This document shows positions 44,875-57,554 of a stretch of 64,000 bases of DNA, piece after piece. The translations under genes were made by a program, and so were the position numbers. Location: positions 62,001-126,000 of the forward strand of contig WEDG01000756.1 of NCBI GenBank assembly GCA_017591395.1. The letters are read 5' to 3'. Position 1 is the first letter of the stretch. Each line of letters opens with the position of its first letter. The DNA comes from Schistocephalus solidus (lineage: Eukaryota > Platyhelminthes > Cestoda > Diphyllobothriidea > Diphyllobothriidae). Under the pieces are notes generated by a model. That model searched no databases. It worked only from the letters and a program-made list of their open reading frames with translations, and was not told the origin of the DNA.

Positions 44875-47438
44875 GTAAGTTGTCAATCCGTCTCTTCTGC
44901 GTGCACAATGTTTCTTAAGTTGATTTTCCTTCTATTTTTCGTAATCGCCTCTTCTGTTTTCCTTTAGCGTCCCTCAACATATCTTTTCTTTTCCAGGTTT
45001 CATTTTTGTCCCCTGCAATTAGCACGGAACCTTTTCCACTTCCGATGTTGGTCTTCACAGGTTTTATTGGTGTCACACTTCCCGTTTAAACAAATCCTGT
45101 TGTCTAGTCTTGTCTTAGTCTTCTCTTAAATGCTTCGCTTTCGGAAAGGATCAAAGCAAGCAGAATCAAGGCTCCGTTTATAAATAAAAACTTCGTTCTC
45201 TACCGATGGTCATCATCCTCCTCCTCTTCCTCCTCACTTATATGCATAAAATTATTGCATTCTCACAAAAAGCTATAGGTCACTTGTGTGCTGGCTACGC
45301 TTAGGTTTGAAACCATTTTTTAGTTTTTCACAGTTAAGTAAATATCGCTTCACTGACTCATCCAGGATTACTACAGGAGTTTGTGCGTGAAAGGAGACCA
45401 ATGCTCGTATAGTTAAAGGGAAGAAAATAGAACCGTGAAAGTCCTTTTTCGGCGTTGTATATATGATAATTCTAGCCCGAAGATGAAATGTTTTCAATAA
45501 CTTAGGGGCAAAGTAACAAGTGCGTACAAAGGTGACAGAGGGAGAGACAGAAGGTGGAGGGAAACCGCACTCATAAAAGGCTAGCTGCAGAGTGAATAAC
45601 TTCCCGGGTCTGACGAAGCAAAAACTGCTATGCTCAAAGTAATTGTGATTGGCCACCTAACTGGAAAATCGGATACCTATATAAAATAAGAAATCATGGT
45701 GATATTATGAAATGACGGGTGTTACCTGCCATCAGGGTAGATCTTGTCCATCGTCCACCACAGACCTGGAAGCCTACATGGGTGTGCCAGAGTGCATGGA
45801 CAGATGCGTTCGCCTTCGGGAGGAACCATCCCACCTAAGGCTGCTACAGATACTCACTGTACGACAAGCAAGGGTTCATTTGTATTTTCGTGTCATGCTT
45901 CACACCCTTTGGTTAATGCTAACTAAGGTCAATGGACCAATAGGAGAAGTCATCCTCCTAAAAACAGGGACAAGAACAGAAAATATTTCTGTCCGCCAAT
46001 TATACCATCCGCAGGTTCACCGATCAAAAATTTCCGATTGAAGTTTGCAAAGATAAGGCAATAGGAACCCCGAAAGCAATGCAGGTGACCTTGCGCTAAC
46101 TCTCCCGAAGAGTAGATAACCATCCTTCCAACGCTAACGCTTACCCTTATGTAATCTCTCTTGAATAAAGCGCAAGGCTGCCTGCATTACGTGGGGTTCG
46201 TAATCCCTGGCCTCACCTAAAAGTCTTTATGGTTGAATAGGACTTTATTTCTTTGCATGATCAAAGATTTTCCCTGCTGAATCGTGAAACCCATCATTCT
46301 TCTATAATGCCCAGTACGAAATATATTTCCTAGTCTATTGAACAGACGGCATAGCTCTGGGTGATCTCTCAGTCGTGCGGTTTGCTCCCCCGCAACTGGT
46401 TTTAGATCCCGCAGTCAGTTCAACTTTTCGGGCATTCTGGAACCTCTAAAATTCCTATTTCCTATCTGTTCACCTTATGACCGCCTTTGACGAACACTGC
46501 ACCCGTAAGAGTATCATTCTTTAGTCGGAGGCCAACTGTCCACAACAAAATGGTTGGCATAAACGCACCATAAAGTTCTAACAATTGGAAAGTTAGGCGA
46601 CATCGCATGCAAAGTTTGAAAATGTGTCGAAAGGGTTTTACACAGCATTTGGGGTGGTCATTGCATGGTTTTGCCGGCAGAGCCGGAGTCACTAGGTGTA
46701 TTTTCCTACGTCTTGGGAAAAAGTTGGAGAAGGAGATAGCTGTGATTGCAAATCCCTACCAAAGGATTTCGGAATGTCTTGGAGAGCTTTCGCTCAAAGA
46801 AAGCCTTAAGTGAACGCTATTATCATCTTGATTCTACCGATATCGCCTTTTCACAATGGGGTATGGTTTGGTCATTTGCGTTTCAGGCAGTGTATAGAAG
46901 GTCAGATACATAAGCAGTTTACCGTTCCTCTTGCCAGAACAAGCAAATGAACCCTGTTATTGGACCATAGCAGCTATGCGGAAGAAGATTTTTGAAGACC
47001 TACATAAACATCGATGTTGTCAGCACCTGGGATGCCAAAAACTGGCTAATTGAGATCTGACCTGAACCGTTGACCACCGCATATAAAAACCTACATATTC
47101 ATCTACAACCAAATTCTCCATAAAACCACCGCAGTAAATGACCATATCGAGTTGTACTCGTAAATTTTAAAGTTGGTGAAACCAACCCGTCGTCAGAAGA
47201 AAGGAACAGAAGAGAAATTGAAGTGGTCGAAATAGATCAGTTGGCGCGACAGAACAGCTAACGACAAACAAACAACTGGTGTGAGAGAGGTGGTAGGTGG
47301 ACACATAATTGGGGCATTTTTTGGGACGGGGAGGTGAGAGGAGAACAATTACGTTTGCTTGTACCAGAATTCAGCTTGTCAGCCCGTGGCCTTAACTGAA
47401 GGAATGAAGTAAATCATTTCTTTTATTTCTGCTTTCAG
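44875..47438. other. coiled-coil gene intron
   Basis: Contains a TTAGGG-family fragment (46060-46215: 'aatgcaggtgaccttgcgc', 'aataaagcgcaaggctgcc', 'gcattacgtggggttcg') and short C/T-rich tracts. No frame is supported. Confidence 0.45.
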
Positions 47439-47560
47439 ACCTTGAGATCCGATCTCGCCTCAAAAACAGCAAAATATCAGGAGTCAGCCGAAGTAATAAA
47501 AAACATCAAAGAGGAAATTTTGTCAGACAAATCAAAAATGGCTTCCGATTTTGATAAGAG
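47439..47560 (+). CDS. coiled-coil protein, exon E
   Basis: Between 'tctgctttcag' and AG|GTAATT. It encodes TLRSDLASKTAKYQESAEVI, KNIKEEILSDKSKMASDFDK, and ends in phase 2, matching exon F's single leading base (joined codon AGA). Leucine/isoleucine heptads and charged residues indicate coiled coil. Confidence 0.8.
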
Positions 47561-48639
47561 GTAATTTAAGAAATTGAATAACATTCTCCTTTTGAACATT
47601 TCTATTGCTTCACGAGGCACCACTTTTACCTATGTAGTTTTGTTAATCGCAAGCCTAAAAATACGTAAGTTTACAGTATGTAACATTCGATAACATCCAC
47701 GAACGCCTTGTAATGATGCATAAGCAAAACAATATTTAAGAACCAACTGCTTCAGAAAGTATTTTGTTCTTCATTAACCTCACCCTCCATGAATTTCCAA
47801 AATCCTTAATTGCCCACAATGTCCCCAGAAGATGCGTATGCTCTAGAAAAGCCTGTGTTTTCTCTCTTTTCGGTTGCGTTGGGAGCTACACAAGGCTCCT
47901 TATTTGGTTGCACATTCTTTTAACGTTCTCATAACCTATTTAGTCTCTACTGTGATATTTTTTTACCCTTGAATGGCATGACTTAGAACCTACACGACGT
48001 AATTCCCATGCAACCGCTCGTTACTAAGAAAACCTGTGTTCAGAACCTATGCCAAACTCGAGCTTTGACACGCGCATGGCAGAGTTTATCCTAAAGAGTC
48101 GCGCAAGATTGGTATTGGCCGATCTGTCAGGATTACAAAATAGCATACAGGTTCAAACCATGGGCCAAACTAACCTGTGCTGAGTTATGCCTAGATGACG
48201 ATGAAGACTAAGCTGGAAAAGACCCTTTCAGTATCGTTCAATTTGCTCATATGAGCCTGTCAAAATAATAAGAGCTGCGATGAGTCTAGCATAGGGCGTC
48301 CAAATGCAGTGATAAATACACAATAGATGGTTAAACGTCACTCCCAGGTGCAAACGACAGATGGTAAGCTTGTGTTTAGGGCGTGGAGAGTCAGGTTTGA
48401 CTAACATCCTGGTATCGTGCGGCCAAATGAATTCTTACAATTAATCACCTTCAGATCACAAAAGGTAAACAGTGAGGTAGGGTAGAATACGAACCGAATA
48501 CAAATATTAACGTTTTTCACCTGACAGTCAGATACAAGTGATTGAAGAATAAAAATCATCGGAAAGCAACATAGCCATAGACCTGGTGAAACTGCATCTG
48601 GTGCCATGTTGTATTAGATCTATGGTGAGAACACCGATA
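47561..48639. other. coiled-coil gene intron, no recognised feature
   Basis: Nothing supported. Confidence 0.4.
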
Positions 48640-48940
48640 GATGGGTGCTCACCCAATCGATAACGGAACTCACACGTACCATTCTGCCTTGGGGCTCACT
48701 TTCGAGTCCCACCAGCAGCCGCACAGCGGCTAGTGATCTAGACAGAATGAAATTACCGACAACGACAAGGGAGACTGGAACGACCATTTCTGGCTCCGTA
48801 ACCATAATTAGACAGCAATAACCAGGTCACGGGTTCGATCCTCGGGTGGTGCACCACCTGGGGTCGGCTATTACTGGCTGACGACGGATAATAAGCCAGA
48901 CATGGCCATTCCAACCTGTCCTGTCGTTGTCAGTTATATC
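48640..48940. mobile_element. hammerhead SINE, inverted pair
   Basis: The left part is minus ('gccttggggctcactttcg', 'cagccgcacagcggctag', 'acaagggagactgg' up to about 48800). The right part is plus, with box B-like 'gggttcgatcctcggg' (48830-48846) and a module at 48872-48916 in which GAAA has become GACA and stem I is partly lost. The left module stops halfway, so the junction cuts through it. Confidence 0.65.
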
Positions 48941-49009
48941 ATTCTACCGATACGAAAACCACTGCTGGAATTGCCTACAAAGAGACAAACGGACTGTTGC
49001 TAATTGTGA

Positions 49010-49275
49010 AATCGGTAGATCGGTTACAGGACCCAATTGTCCCGTTGTGCTCTTGAGACTCAATCTAGGGTCAGCAGATAGTCGCATAGTGACTAGTATT
49101 GTTTGCCAAATAAGATTACCGGCAAAAACAAGGGAGACTGGAATTGACATTTCTGGCTTATCAGCCGTCATCAGTTAGCCATACCTAAGCCAAGACTTGC
49201 AATCTCTGAGGCTCGATCCCGCATTCTTTTGGTTAGAAGTCCAACCTTCTTACCACTGAGTCACGGGCTTGTTGT
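49010..49275 (-). mobile_element. hammerhead SINE, minus copy
   Basis: The module is at 49136-49180 on the minus strand: CTGATGA, GGCT/AGCC and GAAA kept, stem I weakened (GGCTAA). The tail is to the left ('cccgttgtgctcttgagactc') and the tRNA-like part to the right ('agaagtccaacc', 'acgggcttgttgtcctgtc'). Confidence 0.65.
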
Positions 49276-49428
49276 CCTGTCCTGAAATTATTTTTAGTTT
49301 CAATGGTGTTTGTTACCCAGGTTAGTGCAAACCGCGTCATTCATAAACTCGACACGAAAAACTTACTTAACCTATTCACTTATGGCCATTTAACCTACAA
49401 CAATATATATGTGCTTGCGCTCTTTCAG

Positions 49429-49627
49429 ATTCAAGGAAGAGAAATCCAGAATGCATTCTGAGCTAGCTGCTGCCATCCAGCGTGCTGAAATGGCTACTCA
49501 GGAAGCTCGAACCATCAGTGAAAGAGCAAACAAAGCTCGGGAAAGTCTCCAGCAGGAACTGACTGAGAAGAACAGGACGATTAATGAATTAAAGAAGGCA
49601 TCCATGGATGAAAACACAAAGTTAAAC
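49429..49627 (+). CDS. coiled-coil protein, exon F
   Basis: Between 'gctctttcag' and AAC|GTATGC. It encodes FKEEKSRMHSELAAAIQRAE, MATQEARTISERANKARESL, QQELTEKNRTINELKKASMD and ENTKLN. Regular heptads over the full length; the best coiled-coil segment in the gene. Phase 0 at the end. Confidence 0.85.
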
Positions 49628-50084
49628 GTATGCCATTTGGTTAATTAGGCGATGGTTTTTGGCACCCCCTGCGAATATAAGTCAACAACACCGCATTTTG
49701 GAACGACCTTTCATCTGACCGAAAATTGTTACTCCGCGATTGCAGATAAAATGCCTAGCTCCAGAAAGTTTTTGCTGGATGCAGCATTAACGACTTTTGA
49801 GCTGATCGGTATATGTTGCACGGCGTTTTGCCAGGAAAATTGCTTCCTGATACATTTTCCATTGGAGTATAGCTAAGTAACATTAATATTCTGGATATTG
49901 GTTCAATAGACGGCTGACTCTATCCAGCCTGGTTGTCTTCATGGTGAACTCCATCATGAAGGGGCATGCCACAGGCTCTAGGACATAGAAGCACTAACCA
50001 AGGGTCCTGTTTCTGAGAGATAAACAACGTAACCTCGAACCATGATAAAAAGTTCCATAGAATTGCCGGTAGGAATTAATTATA

Positions 50085-50345
50085 CGGTCCCCTGGGGCAT
50101 GGGGCCTGGAACCGCCCGCAATGCAAGTGACTTTCAGCCAATTTCCAGATAAATTAGGGTATTGCTATGGTCAAGCGTGGGGTTACAGTTAAGATACGAG
50201 CTACGGTTGAAGTTTTTGTTAGGGCCAGCGTTAAGGTTAGCACGTAGAAATATTTACCTTACCTTGAATTATGAGCAGTGCCACGTTTATAACTTTGGTT
50301 GAGAATTCCTATTCCCATATCCAATTTAGGAGGCCATATAAGTAA
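50085..50345. repeat. TTAGGG-family copy, decayed
   Basis: 'ggaaccgcccgcaatgcaag' at the left and 'ttcctattcccatatccaat' with 'taggaggccatataag' at the right match the ends of 15541-15922. Between are scattered GGTTAG/GTTAGG units. No ORF of its own; the minus-strand frame at 50326-50841 is not supported. Confidence 0.6.
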
Positions 50346-52064
50346 TTCTTAGTGCAGTGAAGGTCACCGACCTTGCTTGACTGTAGGACGCATAAAGAAG
50401 TTTCGCCTTTGAGACCGGAGCGGCAGCCCTGTGTGACGTTACCCTTACCACTGCCGACAGGTGGAGAGCTAGCGACTCAGTGTTAGCCGACATGACTTTA
50501 GTAACCAAACCACTCGGCGTTAAGTCAGGAGTCTTTCGAGTCCAGGTCGGAGCACAGGCGACTGACTGGGACAAGTGAGCTAAAAGTTTTTTTATTTGTT
50601 TTTGAATGTTGGCCCGCACGACGAACCCCGATACAGACTGGTTCACGTCATTGAGCGAGTCCATAAATATTGCCAAACAGACGTGTGGTGGCACGCCACA
50701 GACAAAGGCCGTCACGTTGCGCCAGCAACGGCAACCAATCCCATCACCAGTGGGTTGACAGTCTCGGACTGTTGACTGGTGCTTGACAGACTGAAATGCA
50801 AAAAGGCGGCTTCTCATCATAATAAATCTGACGCACTTCAAGCTACCACGAAGCGCTGAAAGTCATGTTTTGAAGGGCTGTCAAACAAGGACATAACTTG
50901 GTCCTTCTCAGGAGTGATACTCAGGCTCTAATAACTCCTTCGTTATGTGGCCTGTAGGAAATTCTCACCCAAATGAGCTTCAAGCCATCCTCACAATATT
51001 TTGGTACACATAAGGAGGGTCAGGCCCTTTGCATGTGACACGCGTAGGCGGGCTGTCAGCCAGTGCATCTGTGCTCGCCTCCGGTCGTCTTGACAGGTTC
51101 GTATCCTCGGAGCAAGAGGTTGAGGAAGGCGATAGTGAGGTTAGTGCAAATAACTTCGAATTCACTCTAAACTAAGTCACATGCAAGTTGTCGATGCTAC
51201 ATGGTGGTCAAACTGCCGTCGTCTTTGGTGTCGTCTGTGCCATTACCCAATCACGATTTACACGCCAGGTCGCTAATCCTGCCCAGCTTCAATGCCAATG
51301 GTGGTGGTAGCATTTGGTCCATTTTGAGAGGACTTGTAATAGAAGATTTCGACAAAAAGGATATGAACTTTGGCCTTTTATCAAGGAAAGACTCACCACC
51401 TTGTTTATCAGATACGTCTAAGGAATCGCTGACGCATGCTCCGTATTCGCAGAAGAGTCACTTTCGTACCTGCTTATTTATTCTGTCTGAAGGAATTTCC
51501 GTATCCACAAAATCCTGGCTGTGTGATGTTCAACTATAAGTCATTATAAAAGTCACTAATTATAGGAGTCACACCTTTTAGGTCGCATACCGCGCTCAAC
51601 TCCATAAACTTCACGAATTCCTGTGTTTTTTCCTACTCTCCTTTGAAACTGGACAGTGATAGTTTGAGCTTATAAACTGAAAAAGATGCACAGGCAATTT
51701 TTATTTCCTATATCAAAGTTCTTCAGCTTCGAAGATAATTCAAACTTCTGAGATGATAATTAACTGCTAGTAGTCCCAAAGAAATGCCAAAGTTGCAAAA
51801 TACGCTTTCGATAGTTGACATTATTTGAAAGGCGTTGACCTCTTGATCACCCCATATGCTTAGAATGCCGAAACTTAAACGGGCTAGCCTAAAAAAGGAT
51901 TCATTATTATAAAGTTGAAAAGTAATCAGATTTAATCAGTTTGTAGTGTCAGAAGGGTCCTGTATTCGTTAACAAGCTCTCACTAATAACACCCGTGTAA
52001 TGGGTAGGGGCAGTCATTCACTAACTAACATTTTCACTACCATTAAAGTCATTTAGGTTGAGAC

Positions 52065-52240
52065 CTATTACAGACAAGGAAAAAGGAGACCAAAATGGCC
52101 ATTTGTAAGCTAGCTGCAATCGTCCCACATCCCTGTACCCAAACAAACCGGGAAGACTTGGGTTCTGAACCCGAATACAGAGCCAAACGATGCAGGGCTG
52201 GTGCTACTGGTCAAAATTCTTCCGTCTGACAAGTCACTCA
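52065..52240 (-). mobile_element. hammerhead SINE, heavily decayed minus copy
   Basis: 'gacaaggaaaaaggagacc' and 'aaatggccatttgtaagc' are recognisable ends; the module core is lost and the tRNA-like part is barely readable. Confidence 0.45.
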
Positions 52241-53493
52241 GCCACCTTGTCTGCATACCCATCTTCATTATATAAGAAGAGATCTTTTATCCAGTTAACC
52301 CCGCAGCTACGGTATAGGGCTCTTGGAGATGGCAAAATCACAAGTGACATGTAATCCAGAACTATTTCAGCGAAAGTTAAAAGAGCCTGACATGACCATC
52401 TATCCATGCTATCCATAACAGCACCACAGATGAGAAGAGCTGGTCAGACTGATCATTGACTCATTTACCCATTATCTGCTGGCAACTGTTTTTATTTCCT
52501 GTGAGTGTCTCTTCGAATCGGCATAGACGAACTGCAGCTAAAATGAAGGCAGGTCTGATGATTGAAGTGTAATGCATGAGGTGTTAATCAAATGCTGCAA
52601 TGGGTTTGTGACTAGTAAAAACTACTTAACTGAGGTTGTAAGATTGATTAGCGTGCAGCATTATCCCCATCCAGCATATCGGCTATTGAATAAACTTCAT
52701 TTCGGACGACAACAAAAAGCCGCACTCAGTATAAAGCGAATGCTTATGCATTATGACTTTTCGATTGATTTTCAATGACAAGTACCCTTTTTGAGTGTAA
52801 ACATTTAAGAAGATATGACTTTGTAGTAAATGAGTACAAGAAAGGAAATGTATGGGCATTTTTCTCTAAAAAAACTTATTTGAAATTTTAAGGACATCAA
52901 AGATTGAAAAAGCCTACTACGTAAGTAGCCGTTAAATTCTGAGTTCGATTTTTTAGGCGCCAAACATGGCGTGCATTCAAAAGCTGGCATCCTGGCGTTT
53001 CCAATTTTTGGCTAACATTTCAAGAGAAGTTTCAGTCACTGTATGCGTTAAAGGACGGGAAGCTGATGCTACCCAAGTCTTCATCACCCTCAAGCATATT
53101 TTGTCTTGGGGAGGTCATCACCGAGCTAGCTGAACGAAATAACCATTAATGCCAACACTGCAGTCAAGTTTCACGTACCAGTCCCAAGGATGAAAATGCT
53201 GCTTCCTCTCCCTTGTTGTCTTATTACCGTCCTGTTTGTTGGTCACTGTCAATCCTCCGACTGCCATGATCCTTACGTCTTATGTTGTTTTGCTGATCCC
53301 CTTGGGCCCTGTTTGTGGCGCCAAACTCGCTACCTGTAGCATCTTTGCTCTGGGGAGCCCAGTAGATGGAAGGTCACCCATACCTCTGTGCCTGAATAAA
53401 TACTACCAGCAGCCCCGAAAGAAACTGGAAGATAACAAAACGATGATGGACTTTGGTCCCTCTGTGTTAACGATCCAACGGTTAGGTCTGTTT

Positions 53494-53879
53494 TATATAT
53501 ATATATATATATATATGATAGTGTGCGGCTCACCAATCTGCTTAAGGAACATGTATGTTCCGTTGTGCCCTGGAGCTCACTTTAGAGCCCTCGCAGGCGG
53601 TCGCATAGCGACGTGTAGCATATGTTGACAAAAGGCACAACGGAACATACATGTTCCTTAAGCAGATCGGTGAGCCACACACTATCATCCTATTCCCGAT
53701 CGCAACCGACAAAACAACGAGTCTGTGGCTCATTGGTAGAGCGTTCGGTTCAATTACCAAAGGTCGCGGGTTCGAATCCCAGGTGTTCCACACTTGGGAT
53801 TGGGTATGATTGGCTGATGACGGCTAATAAGCCAGAAATGGCCATTCCGGTCTCCCTTGTCTTTGTCGGTTCCACTTTG

Positions 53880-53880
<1 letters not shown>
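53494..53880. mobile_element. hammerhead SINE, palindromic tail plus full plus copy
   Basis: After (TA)n (53494-53517) come two inverted tails, 53522-53620 minus and 53634-53690 plus, both with the 'ggaacat..atgttcc' palindrome and 'gatcggtgagcc'. Next is a tRNA-like head (box A TGGCTCATTGGTAGAGCG at 53726-53743, box B GGGTTCGAATCCC at 53768-53780). The module at 53808-53852 follows: GATTGG, CTGATGA, GGCT/AGCC, GAAA, ATT, CCGGTC, with stem I kept by two G-U wobbles. It ends in 'tttgtcggttcc' and a new (TA)n. Confidence 0.8.
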
Positions 53881-53953
<73 letters not shown>

Positions 53954-53993
53954 ATATATATATATTGTTAAGCAGATCGGTGAGCCACACACT

Positions 53994-54028
<35 letters not shown>

Positions 54029-54030
54029 CT
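53881..54030 (+). repeat. (TA)n microsatellites split by a SINE tip
   Basis: Two TA tracts (53882-53965 and 53997-54026) are separated by 'ttaagcagatcggtgagcc', the outer tip of the SINE family. The tyrosine/isoleucine-rich frames over it are artefacts. Confidence 0.95.
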
Positions 54031-54360
54031 CAGAAAGTGAGGGCCACAAACACCTTCCTTCAGTTTGTAAAATAAAGACAAGGGAGACCGGAATGGCCGT
54101 TTCTGGCTTATAAGCAGTCATCAGTCAGTCATACCCAATCCCAGGTGTGGATCACCCGAGATTCGAACCCGCGACCTTTGGTCGTTGAGTGTAACACTCT
54201 ACCATTGAGCCACGGGCCGGTTGCTTTGTCGGTTGCGATCGGGAATATGGACTTTGAAAGTGTGGTGTTCACCGATCTGGTTAAGGAACACTTATGTTCC
54301 GCTGTGCCTTGGAGCTCACTTTAGAGCCCTCGCGGGCAGTCGCATAGCGACTTGATATAT
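54031..54360 (-). mobile_element. hammerhead SINE, minus copy
   Basis: The module at 54086-54130 on the minus strand has CTGATGA, GAAA, ATT and CCGGTC; stem II reads TGCT against AGCC (one mismatch) and stem I ends in A. The tRNA-like part lies at 54165-54225 with minus-strand box B 'gattcgaacccgcgacc'. The tail has 'tctggttaaggaacac' and 'gccttggagctcac'. A 40-base segment at its left is shared inverted with 14831-14872. Confidence 0.7.
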
Positions 54361-54389
54361 ATTATGATATTATCGATATATATTTATCT

Positions 54390-54470
54390 GAGAAATAATT
54401 TCTGAAATTTTTAAGTGCAGGACATGGAGTCAGGTGATCCGGACATAACTTTTTAGGGCCAAAACCGAAA
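54390..54470 (-). repeat. family D end fragment
   Basis: 'atttttaagtgcaggacatg' and 'tttttagggccaaaaccg' are the complement of 63000-63060. It links this spot with the family D copy near the right end. Confidence 0.5.
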
Positions 54471-54733
54471 TTTCAATTAACATATAAATGGCCTGTAGGA
54501 GAAATTAGGGTTTTCAGTAGTCGGAAACACAAAAAGTTAAATAACCACTAGCAAGATGAATAATTGAGTATTGGATTCAAGACAGCCGCCAATAAGTTAC
54601 CAGACTGAAAAAGAAAAGCTATTGTCAGCTTGACCTGGTCAAACTGAACGTAATTAATGAAATTTTGTATTGGTTGATTTTTGGACATACGTGCTGCTTC
54701 TTCAGCTAGGGCCTGATATACGTCTTTCTGTAG

Positions 54734-54880
54734 GCGAATATTGTCACACTGGAGGCTAAAATCCATGCCCTGGAAACTTCCCTAGAGGAATCCAGATGCG
54801 AGACCACCCGACTGAAAATTGAACGGGACGAGGCAACAAAGCACTACTCCTCCCTAACTGCCAAACTGGAAGCAAGAGAG
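54734..54880 (+). CDS. coiled-coil protein, exon G
   Basis: 49 codons between 'tttctgtag' and GAG|GTAAAG. It encodes ANIVTLEAKIHALETSLEES, RCETTRLKIERDEATKHYSS, LTAKLEARE. Typical heptad pattern; phase 0 on both sides. A minus-strand frame over the same bases is its shadow. Confidence 0.85.
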
Positions 54881-56218
54881 GTAAAGGCTTAAACCTTTAC
54901 ATATCACCTTGGCCTATGATAACGCACCATTTTATTTATTGAGCAAAGTTAATTAACATATCTGTGAGCAAGTTTTTACTTGAAATAGTCAACCCTCAAG
55001 TTTTTAGACAAATCAATAAAATGAAAATATTTGCAGCAGCTAGCGGATCGTCTTTGGCGCCATCTAGTGGGCAGTGAGTCGATTAGCCGGGTCGTGTGTT
55101 AACACGTTTGGGAACAGGGTCCTTCGTCTTTTAGCTAGGATCTGGGTAGAGGACCAAAACATTTAATCAGCTACTGCGTCATATAGGGTTAAGAGCGAAC
55201 TTTAATCCCATGTTTTTGCTTTAAGGATGAAGTGACTTAGTTGGGGTGTTGGAGATCATGTCCATTTCAAGTTCCTTCTCTTTTATTGCTTGCAATGAAC
55301 CTCCACTTCCGGTTTAGTTGCGTTCAAAGTCAACGTCAAAGGTCTAGCTCTAGAATTTTTGTGGATGGTGCTGAAGTTTAAATAAAATCACCTTTAAAAA
55401 CCAAAGTTCCTTAAAATGGAGGATAACCAAACCGTCAGCATAATCGCATTATCCTGCGAGCAGAGATGATAACTGCCGAACTTCACTTCAAAGGAAAAGG
55501 GTCCTCCCAGCTTATATTTCCGTCTGCATGACAGTGGGCATTAATTCAGCTACAGGATACACCTATTGGCAGCACTGGTCTTAGCCAAGACGCGTTTCAC
55601 CGATATTATGCCGCTACGAACAGTTCGGCTCACCAGTGGGTTCCCCAGCGTTCCTTGCGTGCTTGCTGGCAGATACTATAGTTAAGAAATTGCTGATTTT
55701 TAGTTTCCTTGGAGATTCATCGTTGACTAGAAGGGAACTCTGGAGGACCCACCGATAAGCCGAACCCCTTGCAGTTGGGCTGTGCGGCGGAAAATTATTG
55801 GTGAACCATGTGTCTGGCCTTAAGCTAGCACATGCGCTGTCATTATATTTTATAATGTAACCCCTGTACATACTAATGATTGCCTCTTGGCAGTTTACTA
55901 AATATTAAACTGTTATTCCGTTGCGGCTGGTAACTGTTGGCTCAAATATTAATATCAGCTTTCAGTCTTAACCCATAATGCCTCAAATAAACTGTTTTAC
56001 TCCAAGTTAGCGATTACTTTCTGAGGAAATTAAAAACCAACAATTACTTCAGCTGTCAATCATGAGTAACTTGATACTGTCACAGAGCACCCTAGTAAAT
56101 TCTCCCTCGAAGTAAAGATTTCAACTCGGTTTCATTCAACCATGGGTCAATCCTTAAAATATGGTTAACTTTTGACATATATAGTAAGTCTCTTCTAGTA
56201 CATGTGGTTTGCTTTTAG
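54881..56218. other. coiled-coil gene intron
   Basis: A minus-strand family D copy lies around 55618-55830 ('ccgataagccgaacccc', 'cggctcaccagtgggttccc'), preceded by 'gccaagacgcgtttcaccg'. No exon is supported. Confidence 0.45.
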
Positions 56219-56476
56219 GAGCATCTCCAAAAACTCGAGAATGATTTGATGGATAAAAATGACAAATGGCGTAATGCTGAGCGGAAACTCCAGGAGGCCA
56301 CGGATGCGCTGAACCGCCTCTACGAAGTAACCACACAGGCTACCAAAACCACATCTGAAATTACTGCCCTCTTGGAAAAGTTCGGTCACAGAACTAAAAA
56401 AGAGCTCTGCATGGAAGAAGCATCTCCGAAGAAGCCCCCAAGTCCGTTGGAAATAGTAAAAAAACTGTGCACCGAG
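56219..56476 (+). CDS. coiled-coil protein, exon H
   Basis: 86 codons between 'gtttgcttttag' and GAG|GTTTGT. It encodes EHLQKLENDLMDKNDKWRNA, ERKLQEATDALNRLYEVTTQ, and then a break in the helix with basic/Pro-rich EEASPKKPPSPLEIVKKLCTE. The SPKKPPSP stretch could be a phosphorylation or hinge region. The donor is GTTTGT rather than GTAAGT; reading through would stop after 23 more codons (56545). Confidence 0.8.
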
Positions 56477-57554
56477 GTTTGTCCGAAAAGTGCTTCTTTG
56501 GGCTCTTTACGTAGCCTCGATTTGAGCCATTCAGAACCAGTTTGAGGGAATCAGCATCCTCCGTGTAACACTGGGAAACATTGAAATTTCTCATAGCTAA
56601 CTCATGGGAAGGAGGGTTAAGCAGAGACTCAAACCACCAAACCCAATCAACAATGTTGACCAGTTCGTGGAAGTGAACGAGTAAACAACGGATCCGTTCA
56701 TAACCGCTTAGCAGTGATATTATCGAGACCTAATCCCTGGATAAACTTATTCTTGCCCTCAAAAACTTGCAAAAGCACACTTCCGCATACTGTCCCGCAT
56801 TTTTACTTGCTTTCAAGTTAGACTACTAAAAGATAAGGGAGAGACAGGAAGGTTGAACTAGTTTGATAGTCCAGGCTAATGTTGCTTGGGAGAAGTTAGG
56901 ATTTCCTACAGGAAAAACAAAAGATGGCCCTATAGTAGGTGGTTCAGTAGTATGTGTCAAAAATAGTTGGGAAATCAACAATGCCCTCCCCTATCTATCT
57001 TCATAGGCCATTAATAAGGAAGTTAGTCCTAGGTGCTTTTGCGGAATAGCTGCCCCAAAAGCACAACCATTTGCTAATACGTTTATCTTGGTTAGAAAAA
57101 TTTGAGAACGATGATAAGATGGCGGCAAGTTGTGCGAGCATCATAAGTAGACACGTACACTTTACCAATTTGCCAACTTAAGAAACATCCTGAGTCTTGC
57201 TATGGAAATTGACATCCGGTTCATAAACTCTGTTGGCTTGCATATTTCCACTGACTGCGCCAGCGCCGGCCTCCGTTGTAGCAAGGTGGGTGAGAGAGTG
57301 CGGTAGATGCTGTGTAAATCTACCAGCTCTAGAAATTAATTTACAAGCAATTCACTGGTGCTGCACGGGACACATTGTAGACGTCCTTGTTTGGAATAGC
57401 GCCGTATTTCTTCCACATGTTTTTAAAAAGAAGCCTGAACCTCGCCGTCCATCTAAGTGGGGATATCCACTGAAAATGAAAAAAGAAGAGTTGAGCCGTC
57501 CCCCACACAACGACGAGTTTAAGAGAAAGTATATGTATACAAAACAATTACCGA
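56477..57554. other. coiled-coil gene intron, no recognised feature
   Basis: A frame at 57233-57673 runs into the SINE at 57555 and is not supported. Confidence 0.4.

Larger units (their letters stand above)
49628..54733. other. long coiled-coil gene intron with repeats
   Basis: Holds, besides the elements listed separately, a family repeat at 50820-50935 ('aaagtcatgttttgaagggc'). Unannotated parts (51190-52060, 52450-53480, 54470-54733) show no exon I can support. Confidence 0.45.

Noticed and set aside
45712..46041. 109-codon ORF in the intron after exon D
   Set aside because: No heptads, no good splice sites in phase with exons D and E, which already join in phase 0.
50326..50841. 171-codon minus-strand ORF
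   Set aside because: Begins inside the TTAGGG-family end and overlaps a dispersed repeat; no recognisable domain.
53726..53800. Functional tRNA gene
   Set aside because: Box A and B are good, but the acceptor arms do not pair convincingly and the sequence is part of a dispersed SINE with many copies.
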